DNA of 64,000 bases from Nitrosomonas aestuarii. Lineage in GTDB: Bacteria > Pseudomonadota > Gammaproteobacteria > Burkholderiales > Nitrosomonadaceae. Positions 37,240 to 46,386 of the stretch are shown here, one piece after another. The notes beneath the pieces were generated by a model. It ran no database searches and was not told the origin of the DNA. It saw only the letters and a list, made by a program, of their open reading frames with translations. A program made the translations under genes and the position numbers. The stretch covers positions 1 through 64,000 of the forward strand of contig NZ_QAAE01000012.1 of assembly GCF_003046585.1 (NCBI RefSeq), written 5' to 3'. Numbering within the stretch: position 1 is the first letter of the stretch; every line of letters starts with the position of its first letter.

Positions 37240-38805
37240 ATGAAATACAGCAAAACAAAATTCATGATTTTTTTAACAATAAGTATTCAAAAAAAGGCCG
37301 TTTCAAATTTATTAAGAAATTCAAAATTTCAGGTCCTGATCTGTGCAACTGGCATTTTCTTGTTTGTGAGTAACGTGCTGGCAACTGCTGATACAAGAGC
37401 CATGGGTCAGGTTAACAAACACCTTCGAATAGATGGTGAGCTTATGGGTAGTTATGAGCTATGGGATTTTTTCCGACCCGAGCCGGCAATTAACAATAAT
37501 AATTCATATGATTTATGGGTTTTGCGAGCCCGACTGGGTGCGTTACTGACCACGTCCATCGTGGATGCGTATGCGCAAGCTCAATATATCGGTCTTTATG
37601 ATCTTCCGAATGATTCAGTTGCAGTGCCGGGTGGGCCTTTGGGGCTGGGTGCGGGTTATTTTCATGCTAATCATCAATCTACAAATGTTCATGACATTTT
37701 TCTGAAACAAGGCTTTCTTAATTTCAAATTAGACGCGGCGGGCTTGCATGGGGCGTCCATAAAGTTAGGTCGTTTCGCATTTGCCGATGGGTTGGAATAC
37801 AAATCCGGTGTTGCCAAATTTGATGCAATAAAACACAGGCGAATCGGGCAACGGCTCATTGGGGGATTTAATGCAATTTACGTGGGACGCAGTTTTGACG
37901 GCTTTTCAGCTGTTTACGATCAACCCGCATTCAATTGGACCATAAGTGGCTTGAGACCAACACAAGGCGCACTTTCGGCTGAAGGACAAAAGCAAATTGA
38001 TGATATTAATCTGATATATACAGCGTTTACGGCAAAAAAAGATACCTTTATTCCGGGGGTTGAGGGGCGCTTGTTTTATATTAATTATGATGATGATCGC
38101 GATACGCAGGTGGTTGATAATCGTTCACTGGATGCCAGGCCCCGGTTAAGTGAGGAAAAAATTGATCTTCACACAGTAGGTGGGCATTTGCTTTCTCTGC
38201 AACAGCTGGGATCGGGCAGTATTGATAGCTTGCTGTGGGGTGCCTACCAGTTTGGTCGTTGGACCAACCAGGACCACCAGGCCTGGGCAATTTCCGCAGA
38301 GGTGGGTTATCAATGGACTCATTTGCCTTATAAACCATGGTTGCGTGCCATCTACTATCAGAGTTCGGGTGACGGCAATGCTGGAGACAATAAACATAAA
38401 ACCTTTTTTTCCTTGGTCCCGAGCGGTCGAATATTTGCCAAATTTCCGTTTTTTGATCAAATGAATATTAGGGATGCATTTTTAGAAATGATTGTCACGC
38501 CGACTGAAAAAAGCCAGGTAAATATCAATTTGCATCATCTGACACTGACCAATGCGAACGATCTGTTATATCGTGGATTGGGTGCATCGACAAAATCAGG
38601 TGCATTTGGTTATGCAGGCCAGTTGTCAGGTGGGAGTAACGATGTTGGCCAATTGGTCGACATCAGTTTTCTATACACATTCAATAAACAAATATCGATG
38701 AGATTGTATTACGGGCGTGCTTTCGGGGGCAGTGTGATTAAAAACAATTTTAAAGGAAAAAATAATGCCAATTCTTTCTGGGCGGATTTCAGTCTCTCAT
38801 TCTGA
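37240..38805 (+). CDS. Outer-membrane porin, alginate-export family
   Basis: A predicted beta-barrel of about 470 mature residues. A signal peptide core (ICATGIFLFVSNVLATA) lies unusually late, near residues 33-50, so the true start may be downstream of 37240. The mature part has alternating strands such as LRIDGELMGSYELWDFFRPE, WVLRARLGALLTTSIVDAYAQ, and ends FWADFSLSF with the terminal Phe used for outer-membrane insertion. The pattern matches the alginate_exp family, whose members export alginate or take up small compounds. It overlaps the following gene's extended frame, so both belong to one transcript. Confidence 0.75.
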   Translation: MKYSKTKFMIFLTISIQKKAVSNLLRNSKFQVLICATGIFLFVSNVLATADTRAMGQVNKHLRIDGELMGSYELWDFFRPEPAINNNNSYDLWVLRARLGALLTTSIVDAYAQAQYIGLYDLPNDSVAVPGGPLGLGAGYFHANHQSTNVHDIFLKQGFLNFKLDAAGLHGASIKLGRFAFADGLEYKSGVAKFDAIKHRRIGQRLIGGFNAIYVGRSFDGFSAVYDQPAFNWTISGLRPTQGALSAEGQKQIDDINLIYTAFTAKKDTFIPGVEGRLFYINYDDDRDTQVVDNRSLDARPRLSEEKIDLHTVGGHLLSLQQLGSGSIDSLLWGAYQFGRWTNQDHQAWAISAEVGYQWTHLPYKPWLRAIYYQSSGDGNAGDNKHKTFFSLVPSGRIFAKFPFFDQMNIRDAFLEMIVTPTEKSQVNINLHHLTLTNANDLLYRGLGASTKSGAFGYAGQLSGGSNDVGQLVDISFLYTFNKQISMRLYYGRAFGGSVIKNNFKGKNNANSFWADFSLSF

Positions 38806-38833
38806 AAATAGTCCGCTTTATGTTAATTCCAGC

Positions 38834-39958
38834 ATGACTCATCCACTCCTCAGTCTAAAGGAAATAGAACTGGCGATTGAGATGCTGATTAATCGCATGG
38901 ACCACATTGATTCCATTTGTGACAATAATTTTCCACTCTTCTCGCCTGACGCGGCCGGTCATTGGGTGACCTCCCAAGGAGGTTCATGGATTGGCGGATT
39001 CTGGAGTGGTTGGTGGTGGTTGCGTGCGCATGTCACAAAATCAAGGTCTGATCTTGTTAAAGCTGGCGAGATCTGCCGGCGCTTATCACCCAAGTTGGAT
39101 GTTGATTCAATCAATCGAAGCTTTGTTTTCTGGTATGGATCTGCGTTAGGAAGCAACTGGTTTGGTGATATGAATGCACAAACGCAGGTAAAAAGCGCAA
39201 TTACTGCCATCGCAGCGACTTACAACCCAGAGCTGGAATGTTTTCCGCTGGGGGCGGCGATGGGGGGAGGGGAAAAGGGTGAGCGATCTATTTCAATAGA
39301 TAGTCTGGCGGCGCTTATTCAACTGCTTGGCAGCGGTGCAGATGAACAGCATGAAATTCAGACTATGTTACGCCGTCACGTAGATACCATTCTGGGATAC
39401 TGTTGCGATACACAAAATCAAGGTGCATTTCACGCTTTGGCTTCTTACAGCCGAAGAAAATTTACACCATTGGATAATGCAGGTGTGTGGTCACGTGGCC
39501 AGGCATGGGCCATGCTGGGTCTAAGCCGGGCAGCAGCTAGGTGGGGAGAGCCTTATGTAACGTATGCTCAGACTGCTTGTGAATACTGGAAAAATTCACG
39601 GACCGATTCGTTACCGTCAAATTATCTGAACGGTTCAGATAAACTTTTGGACCCCTCATCAGCTGTGATTGCCTCGTTGGCAATGATTTCACTTGCCGAT
39701 CAGATACAGGAAGGTGATCAGTGGTTTATGAATGCTCATAAATTAATCACTGATGTTATTTATAGTCAATATTTTACCGGCTTTCAGGGTAATGAAGTTC
39801 AAGGAGAAAAACAGAATACGGATTCTGGAATATTCCAGGGATGCTGTTACAGAACGAGTCCAGGTAAAGAAGAACTGGTAGAAACACCTTGGGGTAGTTT
39901 TTTTCTGATGGCTGCGCTCTGCGCACTTGCTCGGATTATTAAACCGGAGGATGTTTAA
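38834..39958 (+). CDS. Glycoside hydrolase family 88/105-like protein
   Basis: A 374-residue (alpha/alpha)6-barrel protein resembling unsaturated glucuronyl hydrolases. Diagnostic segments are WIGGFWSGWWWLRAHV, GVWSRGQAWAMLGLSRAA, LDPSSAVIASLAM and ETPWGSFFLMAAL, the last placed as in GH88/GH105 enzymes. No signal peptide is visible, so action would be cytoplasmic. GH88 enzymes cleave unsaturated uronides left by lyases; no lyase is present, so a different sugar-like or acyl conjugate may be the substrate. The frame can start at 38765, inside the porin gene; I prefer ATG at 38834, which begins MTHPLLSLKEIELAI. Confidence 0.75.
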   Translation: MTHPLLSLKEIELAIEMLINRMDHIDSICDNNFPLFSPDAAGHWVTSQGGSWIGGFWSGWWWLRAHVTKSRSDLVKAGEICRRLSPKLDVDSINRSFVFWYGSALGSNWFGDMNAQTQVKSAITAIAATYNPELECFPLGAAMGGGEKGERSISIDSLAALIQLLGSGADEQHEIQTMLRRHVDTILGYCCDTQNQGAFHALASYSRRKFTPLDNAGVWSRGQAWAMLGLSRAAARWGEPYVTYAQTACEYWKNSRTDSLPSNYLNGSDKLLDPSSAVIASLAMISLADQIQEGDQWFMNAHKLITDVIYSQYFTGFQGNEVQGEKQNTDSGIFQGCCYRTSPGKEELVETPWGSFFLMAALCALARIIKPEDV

Positions 39959-40064
39959 GCATCCTGGTCTTGACAAAGTTTGATCCTGTAAGCTGGAGTA
40001 TTTTCTATCTTTAAACCCGACATAAGAACTGAAAATTTACATTTTTTTATCTTTTTTATAACGT

Positions 40065-41387
40065 ATGGAAAATCAAATGGTGAAAAATAATATGGTAGGT
40101 AATTTATTATTGTTAATCGGGCAGATTCAGCTGGGCTTGGTTCTCTTGGTTTCAGGCATTGCGCCGTCTCTCGTAACTGCGGCTGATATGCATCAGAAAC
40201 CTTTGTTGCTGCATGCATCACGTGTTTTTGATGGTAATCAGATCAGAACCAATCTATCTATACTTATCAAAAACGGACAAGTTTCACAAATCGAGAGACG
40301 CGAGCTGCTGTTAGTTGACGAGGACGTGAAAATTATCGAACTGGGTGACGCAACCATACTTCCTGGCTTGATTGAACTGCACGCGCATTTGGCCTATCGG
40401 AAGGTTCCGCCTGAGATTGTTCTGGAACATGGAATTACAACAATACGGGATCTGGGTGGGCCCGTGCATGCACCTTATGGCGGCAATGGCAGTTTGCGCG
40501 TTTTGACATCCGGGCCTATTATTACAGCGCCCGATGGTTATCCTATTTCGAATCTTGGTGCTACCAATATTGCTCGGGCTGTTTCCTCTGAAGAAGAAGC
40601 GCGGAAAACTGTCCGTGATCTTGTCAGCGCTGGTGCCGTCGTCATTAAGGTTGCACTTGAGCCTGGAGGAGAAGTGGGTGCGCCGTGGTCTGTGCATCAT
40701 GGTCATGGAAAACATGCTCATGATGATGAACAGCATGCCCATGCACCTGGCAAGCAAGTAAAACATCACCAACATTCTAGTGATATCCATCATTCTCCCA
40801 AATCAAGACAGGCATGGCCATTACTGTCGGAAAAAATTGTAACAGCGATCGTCAGTGAGGCGCACCATAATAATCGCAGGGTAAGCGCGCATATTGCGGA
40901 AGAAAAGGGGGCACGAATTGCATTAAATGCTGGCGTGGATGAATGGGCTCACATGCCTTGTGACGTAATTCCTGAAGCATTACTTAAACAGGCGGTGTCA
41001 CAAAATGTGAAAATCGTGACCACAATCGATACGTTATCCAAATGTACCGGAATTGAGCGTAATACAAGAACATGGTCAGCATTGGGCGGAGAAATATTGT
41101 ACGGAGCGGAAATTGCTCATCCTGAAATTCCATGGGGCATTAACACACAGGAGCTTATGTATATGATGCAATTCACAGGCATGCAACTTGTCGATACCTT
41201 GCGAACTGCGACATCTCTGGCTGGTGAACATATAGGCCTGTTCCCAAAGTTAGGTACTATTCAACTGGGTGCGCCGGCAGATATTGTTGCAGTGAAAGGC
41301 GATCTTGCGCTTGACATAAAAAAACTGGAATACCCTGATCTTGTCATTTCAGGTGGTCAAATTATCGTCAACAAATTTTTAAATTAA
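40065..41387 (+). CDS. Exported amidohydrolase with His-rich insert
   Basis: A 440-residue protein of the metal-dependent amidohydrolase superfamily. A signal peptide (LLLLIGQIQLGLVLLVSGIAPSLVTAA) precedes the mature protein. The metal pair HAHL occurs in LPGLIELHAHLAYRK, a possible bridging Lys in VIKVALEPGG, and a later His in RVSAHIAEEKGARIAL; the C-terminal LGTIQLGAPADIVAV is the small beta-domain. Between about residues 210 and 245 is an insert with more than ten His (HHGHGKHAHDDEQHAHA and more) that could bind or store metal. Periplasmic prolidase-type or lactonase/amidase activity is possible. It ends the cluster. Confidence 0.8.
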   Translation: MENQMVKNNMVGNLLLLIGQIQLGLVLLVSGIAPSLVTAADMHQKPLLLHASRVFDGNQIRTNLSILIKNGQVSQIERRELLLVDEDVKIIELGDATILPGLIELHAHLAYRKVPPEIVLEHGITTIRDLGGPVHAPYGGNGSLRVLTSGPIITAPDGYPISNLGATNIARAVSSEEEARKTVRDLVSAGAVVIKVALEPGGEVGAPWSVHHGHGKHAHDDEQHAHAPGKQVKHHQHSSDIHHSPKSRQAWPLLSEKIVTAIVSEAHHNNRRVSAHIAEEKGARIALNAGVDEWAHMPCDVIPEALLKQAVSQNVKIVTTIDTLSKCTGIERNTRTWSALGGEILYGAEIAHPEIPWGINTQELMYMMQFTGMQLVDTLRTATSLAGEHIGLFPKLGTIQLGAPADIVAVKGDLALDIKKLEYPDLVISGGQIIVNKFLN

Positions 41388-41470
41388 GTCAGCTGACTGT
41401 CCTTTAAATTGACAAGTAAGACTGGTTGCGCCTTAATTGCGTGTAGAGCAGAAATAATGCGCAGGCCGGT

Positions 41471-41674
41471 TCATTTTCGCATCCAGAGCCATACTATTAA
41501 AGACAACACAATTGAAATTAATATGCCTGTCGTCAATGGAAAATAAAATGTAAAATTTTCCTTTTCAATGTAGATATCACCCGGCAGACGGCCGAACGGC
41601 AGCTTGGACAGCAATGGCCATGCTATGCCCACAATGAGTAAAATAATTCCCAGTGTAATGAACAGTCGTTGCAT
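41471..41674 (-). CDS. DUF2905 small membrane protein
   Basis: A 67-residue protein with two membrane helices separated by the conserved segment GRLPGDIYIEKENFTFYFPL, which identifies DUF2905. It starts at ATG 41674 (MQRLFITLGIILLIVG); the longer frame upstream has no family support. Function is unknown. It is divergent from hoxW, 60 bp away. Confidence 0.85.
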   Translation of the reverse strand: MQRLFITLGIILLIVGIAWPLLSKLPFGRLPGDIYIEKENFTFYFPLTTGILISIVLSLIVWLWMRK

Positions 41675-41734
41675 AGTGTTGTTATGATATAAACAGATGC
41701 TCATACTATCAAACGGTTCTTGTATACTCAACTG

Positions 41735-42202
41735 ATGGCAAAGTCGATTTCCAAACCGATAGCGAGGCTGTTGTTGTTTGGCTATGGCAACCCGGGCCGG
41801 GGCGATGACGTTTTGGGTCCGATTTTTGTGGAAAAAGTTTCTCAATTAAAGTTAACGGGCATGAGCTGTCAGCATGATATGCAATTATTGGTTGAGCATG
41901 TAACAGATCTGGATGAACATGATCAGATATTATTTGTCGATGCGGACATGATTTGCAAAGAGCCATTTGAGTTTTCTACAATCAAAGCGCAAAAAGATGC
42001 GAGTTACACCAGCCATGCGCTGACGCCCGAGGCACTGCTATACGCTTATCAACAGGTTTATAGGCGTGGTGCACCTGAGGCTTTCCTGTTGCGAATTCGC
42101 GGTTATCGTTTTGCCTTGGGAAACAAGCTCAGTAATAAAGCAGCGGATAATTTGAACGTTGCTATTCAATTTTTTTGTCAGCGGCATATGTTACGTCCAT
42201 GA
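41735..42202 (+). CDS. hoxW: Hydrogenase maturation endopeptidase HoxW
   Basis: A 155-residue member of the HyaD/HycI/HoxW protease family that removes the C-terminal tail of the NiFe large subunit. The N-terminal motif LLLFGYGNPGRGDDVLGP includes the Asp-Asp pair that senses nickel, and ILFVDADMICKEPFEF with SHALTPEALL supplies a second acidic residue and the His used in such proteases. It differs from membrane-hydrogenase proteases, matching the HoxW type. The likely substrate is HoxH at 17287, 23 kb away. The start at 41735 leaves MAKSISKPIARL. hypA follows after 130 bp. Confidence 0.88.
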   Translation: MAKSISKPIARLLLFGYGNPGRGDDVLGPIFVEKVSQLKLTGMSCQHDMQLLVEHVTDLDEHDQILFVDADMICKEPFEFSTIKAQKDASYTSHALTPEALLYAYQQVYRRGAPEAFLLRIRGYRFALGNKLSNKAADNLNVAIQFFCQRHMLRP

Positions 42203-42332
42203 AAAATTTATGAGACTTTGCAAGGTATTTTCTCAATATACATGTGCTGTTGTTCATTTCGACTGCGCAAATGTTTATTGGTAATGTTTTGCATAATGGT
42301 TGAGATTGCAATAGATTAACGAGCTTTGATGC

Positions 42333-42674
42333 ATGCATGAATTGTCGCTTGTGGAAAATATGCTGCAGATTATCGAGGATGCGGCTGCCGAACAGGGGTT
42401 TGCCCAGGTAAAAACGATATGGATGGAGGTTGGGCAATTGTCTTGTGTGGAGAAGAATGCACTACGTTTTTGTTTTTCCGTGGTTGTTGACGGCACAATA
42501 GTGCAACATGCAAAGCTTGAAATCATCGACGTTGCCGGAAGCGCCTGGTGCGAACATTGTCATTGTGAGGTGGCAATAAGCGCACGTTATGATACATGTC
42601 CTGAGTGCGGCGCTTATACAACTAAAGTAATTCGCGGTGAAGAAATACGGATCAAGGAGTTGGAAGTGGAATGA
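42333..42674 (+). CDS. hypA: Hydrogenase nickel incorporation protein HypA
   Basis: A 113-residue nickel chaperone that delivers Ni to the hydrogenase large subunit with HypB. The N-terminal MHELSLV provides the Ni-binding Met-His pair. The zinc domain has two CxxC pairs: WCEHCHCEV and DTCPECGAY. Length and motif order are normal. It ends 12 bp before hypB in the same direction, with GAGGAG serving as the hypB ribosome binding site. Because the only structural hydrogenase in the window is hoxFUYH, HypA probably serves it. Confidence 0.95.
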   Translation: MHELSLVENMLQIIEDAAAEQGFAQVKTIWMEVGQLSCVEKNALRFCFSVVVDGTIVQHAKLEIIDVAGSAWCEHCHCEVAISARYDTCPECGAYTTKVIRGEEIRIKELEVE

Positions 42675-42686
42675 GGAGGACATAAG

Positions 42687-43514
42687 ATGTGCACAACGTG
42701 TGGCTGTGGTACGGATCAGGTGCAGTTGAATGGAGAAAACCTGCATTGCCATGAACGCGATAATACCGGTGAGCATCATTATCATGCGCATGGACCCGGT
42801 GCGAGTACATCGCGTATGGTCCGAATTGAACGCGATATTCTGTCTAAGAATAACCGGTATGCGAATGATAATCGCGAGTATTTGGCTAAGAACGCGATTT
42901 TTATGCTGAATCTGGTGTCGAGTCCGGGCTCGGGAAAAACCACATTACTGATTGAAACCATTAAGGCATTGCAACACAGCTTGTCAATCGCGGTGATTGA
43001 AGGCGACCAGCAGACGGACCAGGATGCGGCACGCATCCGTGCTACAGGTGTGCCTGCGCTGCAGATCAATACCGGTAAGGGTTGTCACCTCGATGCACAT
43101 ATGGTGAGACATGCCATGCAGCAACTGAATTTACAGAACAACAGCCTGCTGTTTGTTGAAAATGTAGGCAATCTGGTTTGTCCTGCCGGTTTTGACCTCG
43201 GTGAGGCGCATAAAGTTGTTATCCTGTCAGTCACCGAAGGCGAAGATAAACCGCTCAAGTATCCTGACATATTTCATGCGGCCGATCTCATGTTGCTGAA
43301 CAAATGCGATTTGCTGCCATATCTGTCATTTGACGTCGAACGGGTAATCGAATATGCACGCCGCATCAACCCAGCACTACAAATCATTCAAATATCCGCT
43401 GCCCAGGGAACCGGTATGCATGGATGGATAGAGTGGATTAAAGCCGGTCAGCTTTCCGTTAGAACCGATAAGACGGAAAGAGTGGCAGCACTGCCACTGC
43501 ATTCCAGTGACTGA
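42687..43514 (+). CDS. hypB: Hydrogenase nickel GTPase HypB
   Basis: A 275-residue GTPase that drives nickel insertion. The N-terminus CTTCGCG matches the HypB high-affinity Ni site (CxxCGC type), but the usual long His-rich stretch is short here, with only a few His (HCHERD, HHYHAHG). The GTPase core has the P-loop SSPGSGKTT, a switch region [33 protein letters not shown], and NKCDL. It starts with GAGGAG upstream, and its end overlaps the HypF-type gene, so hypA-hypB-hypF form one unit. Confidence 0.95.
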   Translation: MCTTCGCGTDQVQLNGENLHCHERDNTGEHHYHAHGPGASTSRMVRIERDILSKNNRYANDNREYLAKNAIFMLNLVSSPGSGKTTLLIETIKALQHSLSIAVIEGDQQTDQDAARIRATGVPALQINTGKGCHLDAHMVRHAMQQLNLQNNSLLFVENVGNLVCPAGFDLGEAHKVVILSVTEGEDKPLKYPDIFHAADLMLLNKCDLLPYLSFDVERVIEYARRINPALQIIQISAAQGTGMHGWIEWIKAGQLSVRTDKTERVAALPLHSSD

Positions 43515-44649
43515 TGTAGCGCCATTGTTCACCACTGTTATTCAACTGCCAATAAGCGCGCCACCTGTTCTGGCTTGTGGTGCATGGTTGAAAAACCGGC
43601 TGTGTCTTACCCGCGGCAATGAGGCGTATCTTTCGCCTGTCATTGGCGATCTGAGCAGCGCGCAAGCCCGGCACAAGCTAAATGAAATTGCCGGGAAAAT
43701 GTGCTGCATGCTGGGAGTCGCACCTGAAATGACTGTGCATGATCTGCATCCTGACTTTTACAGTACCGAATTTGCTTGTACATTTGCTGAACGGTACCAG
43801 ATTCCAGCGCTTGCCGTGCAACATCATCACGCGCATATCGCAGCGATCTGCGCTGAACATCAAATCACTGATCCGGTGCTGGGATTGGCGCTGGATGGTT
43901 TCGGACTTGGAACCGATCATACATCCTGGGGTGGAGAATTATTATTGGTCGACGGCGCCCATTTTTACCGCATTGGCCATCTGGCGCCAATTGCGCTGCC
44001 GGGTGGCGACCGTGCGGCGCAAGAACCCTGGCGTGTCGCAGCGGCTGTGCTAGCAAAGCTGGGCCGCGGCCATGAAATCACACAACGTTTTTCCGGACAG
44101 CCTGCAGCGGCGGCTGTTGCCACTATGCTGCAAAAGAATATGAACTGTCCGCAAACCTCCAGTATGGGGCGACTATTTGATGCGGCGGCTGGTTTGTTCG
44201 GTGTGAATCTGATTCAATCCTATGAAGCGCAGGCCGCTACTTGTCTGCAGCAATTGGCTGAGCAAAATGGCCCGGTAAAGGCGCTTGCGAATGGTTATTG
44301 GATAACCGAAGAGAATTTACTGGATTTTTCGCCATTGCTAACGGTATTGGCGGACTATGGAAATTTGGAACACGATGTGACCGGGGCTGCGGCAGTGTTT
44401 CATGCGACACTGAGCGCTGGATTGTCTGAATGGGTGAAACTGGCCGCACGGCGAAATGATATTACCCGGCTTGCCCTGGGAGGTGGTTGCTTTCATAATA
44501 CAGTTTTGTTGCAAGGGCTCATGGATAAATTCGACGGCAGCTCCGTAACGCTTTTTGCCGCGCAAAAATTGCCACCGGATGATGGTGCTATTGCCTTGGG
44601 GCAGGCGTGGGTCGCAATACAACGATTAAGGAATAATAGGAATCAATGA
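43507..44649 (+). CDS. hypF: Truncated HypF: Kae1-like carbamoyltransferase domain only
   Basis: HypF makes the carbamoyl group that becomes cyanide ligands of the NiFe site. Here only the C-terminal Kae1-like half is present, 380 residues: [17 protein letters not shown] (metal site), [54 protein letters not shown] and [17 protein letters not shown]. The acylphosphatase, zinc-finger and YrdC-like domains of full HypF (about 750 residues) are missing. Short HypF forms are known, for example HypF1 of Cupriavidus necator. It starts at GTG 43507 inside the end of hypB. The missing steps may be done by a full HypF elsewhere. Confidence 0.88.
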   Translation: MTDVAPLFTTVIQLPISAPPVLACGAWLKNRLCLTRGNEAYLSPVIGDLSSAQARHKLNEIAGKMCCMLGVAPEMTVHDLHPDFYSTEFACTFAERYQIPALAVQHHHAHIAAICAEHQITDPVLGLALDGFGLGTDHTSWGGELLLVDGAHFYRIGHLAPIALPGGDRAAQEPWRVAAAVLAKLGRGHEITQRFSGQPAAAAVATMLQKNMNCPQTSSMGRLFDAAAGLFGVNLIQSYEAQAATCLQQLAEQNGPVKALANGYWITEENLLDFSPLLTVLADYGNLEHDVTGAAAVFHATLSAGLSEWVKLAARRNDITRLALGGGCFHNTVLLQGLMDKFDGSSVTLFAAQKLPPDDGAIALGQAWVAIQRLRNNRNQ

Positions 44650-45500
44650 ATAACTACGTACAACGCTTTTTACTTGAAAATCTGGATATCCGGGGTGCGG
44701 TGGTGCATCTGGACAGTGTTTGGCAGAAAATGCTGAAAGACCGAAGATATCCTGATCCGGTTATGCAATTACTCGGTGAGATGAGTGCCACAACATTGCT
44801 GTTGGGCGATCAACTCAAACAAACAGGCCGATTGACTGTGCAGTTGAAAGGTGATGGACCGATTTCCATGCTGGTTATCGATTGCGATGACAGCCTGCAT
44901 TTGCGCGGTATGGCGAAATATGCAGCAGACGTGACAGCGCAACCTGTACCTGATTTATTGGGACATGGTCAGTTGGTATTGACTTTGGATATGCTGTCCA
45001 TGCGCGAGGCCTATCAGAGTATTGTACCGCTCAATGGCGATACAATTGCCGAAATCTTTGAACATTACTTCAAACAATCCGAGCAGTTGCCCTCACGGCT
45101 TTTTCTGACAACTTCAGATCACGCTATTTTTGGAATCTTGTTGCAAAAGCTACCTGATGCCGACCAACTGGACCCCGATGGCTGGACGCGCGTGGAAGCG
45201 CTGACTGCAACTGCTCAGAGTCGTGCCATGTTTGAGCTGACTGCTGAAGAAATTCTCACCCGCTTGTTTGTTGAAGAAACTATTCGAATTTTTGATGCGC
45301 AGTCAGTTAGTTATGGATGTCATGAAGATCCGACGAAAATCTATGACATGTTGCAATCACTGGGTCGTGAAGAAGTCAATGCCATTTTGCGTGAATGTGG
45401 CGAAGTGGTTGTGCATGATGATATCTGTAATCGGGAGTATCGTTTTGATGCTTTCGCTATTGATGCCATTTTTCGTGAGGCCGGACCAACGATTCATTGA
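44646..45500 (+). CDS. hslO: Hsp33 redox chaperone with a reduced cysteine set
   Basis: A 284-residue Hsp33-family chaperone, normally activated by oxidation that releases zinc from four cysteines arranged C-x-C and C-x2-C. The N-terminal domain (VQLKGDGPISMLVIDCDD, then RGMAKY) and the linker are typical. At the C-terminus the first pair reads SYGCHED, with Glu instead of the second Cys, and the second pair reads HDDICNRE, with Asp instead of the first Cys. Only two of four ligands remain, so classical zinc binding seems impossible. It may be constitutively active or respond to oxidation by one disulfide. It overlaps the end of the HypF-type gene by 4 bp, and so may be transcribed with it. 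Confidence 0.9.
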   Translation: MNNYVQRFLLENLDIRGAVVHLDSVWQKMLKDRRYPDPVMQLLGEMSATTLLLGDQLKQTGRLTVQLKGDGPISMLVIDCDDSLHLRGMAKYAADVTAQPVPDLLGHGQLVLTLDMLSMREAYQSIVPLNGDTIAEIFEHYFKQSEQLPSRLFLTTSDHAIFGILLQKLPDADQLDPDGWTRVEALTATAQSRAMFELTAEEILTRLFVEETIRIFDAQSVSYGCHEDPTKIYDMLQSLGREEVNAILRECGEVVVHDDICNREYRFDAFAIDAIFREAGPTIH

Positions 45501-45584
45501 CGCATTGAGAGCGATGCAGTCTGGTCTTGTAATACCTGTCTCCCTGGACGGCGGATATCGGTCAGCTTGTGCCTGTATAATGCC

Positions 45585-46091
45585 ATGAAAAAAAATAAAA
45601 TAATCGTCAATGATTTGATGCAGAAGAATTATGTTTATTATCTGACCGAACCGATAGGGAAAAACTTTCGCGCGGAATTCCTGCCCGAGCTAACTCCCAA
45701 ACAAATGCTGAAAATGGGCGTTTTCGGTGGGAAATATATGACAGACTGTAAGCGGGAGTACCCAGAGGATTGGTTTGCGGATGTCCGGCTTTGTCATCAA
45801 TATCATAATCCCGAATTTAATTTTTTTGGTGTTAACGCTTCGCAATCTTTAGCAATCTGGCGGGAAAAAGGCTGGATTTTCGCGGAAGATCCAAGGGGCT
45901 GGTTTCAGTGGTATTGTAGATACTTCATGGGTAGAAGGTGTTCCGATGATATGCGTCAAATTAAGAGGTGGAAGGCGATGAAGCGGCACGCCGCTCAGAT
46001 CAGGAAGCATTGCCTGAAGGGTGACCTGAATTGTCGCTCAAGGCAAAGACAGGCTTTACTTAACTGGGCCTATGACAGCAGGAATATTTAG
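45585..46091 (+). CDS. Conserved hypothetical protein
   Basis: A 168-residue soluble protein, rich in basic and aromatic residues: YYLTEPIGKNFRAEFLPELTP, ML-x-MGVFGGKYMTDC, then EYPEDWF, and a C-terminal half with WFQWYCRYFMGRRC and KRWKAM. The motif set (PELTPKQML, GVFGGKYM, GWFQWYCRYF) suggests a conserved bacterial family without known function; proteins of this sort are often annotated as hypothetical. No signal peptide or catalytic motif is recognised. I chose ATG at 45585 over 45567, since MKKNK is a natural start. It follows hslO by 84 bp. Confidence 0.7.
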   Translation: MKKNKIIVNDLMQKNYVYYLTEPIGKNFRAEFLPELTPKQMLKMGVFGGKYMTDCKREYPEDWFADVRLCHQYHNPEFNFFGVNASQSLAIWREKGWIFAEDPRGWFQWYCRYFMGRRCSDDMRQIKRWKAMKRHAAQIRKHCLKGDLNCRSRQRQALLNWAYDSRNI

Positions 46092-46386
46092 CAGGTTATT
46101 GAAAAACTATCTGCGTGGCCGCTCTGGCGTTAAAAACAGGCTCAAAGTGCTCATGTATTATGCATAAGCTCCACTTTCTCACTTGTTTTTGTCTCTCATC
46201 GTCTGTCTCGAAAATATTTTTCAACGTTCTGTTAGTGATAACGTGCTTTTTTGATTTTATAATTTCCTACGTAAATGAAATTTACGGCGACCTGTATACG
46301 TTATTGTGAGCATCGGGAGTTCAACGTTTAATAAAAAAATCAGTTAGAATACGATTTTTTATTGATTTTTTTTCGGGAGTCTCTGG
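46092..46386. other. Leader region of ilvE
   Basis: No gene is supported in this 295-bp gap. It has a 7-bp inverted repeat, CGTAAAT/ATTTACG at 46270-46286, without a T tract, and an AT-rich run ending in TTTTTTTTCGGGAG, whose GGGAG is the ilvE ribosome binding site. Confidence 0.4.

Noticed and set aside
46270..46286. Hairpin upstream of ilvE as an attenuator
   Set aside because: Only 7 bp with no T tract and no leader peptide rich in branched-chain codons nearby.
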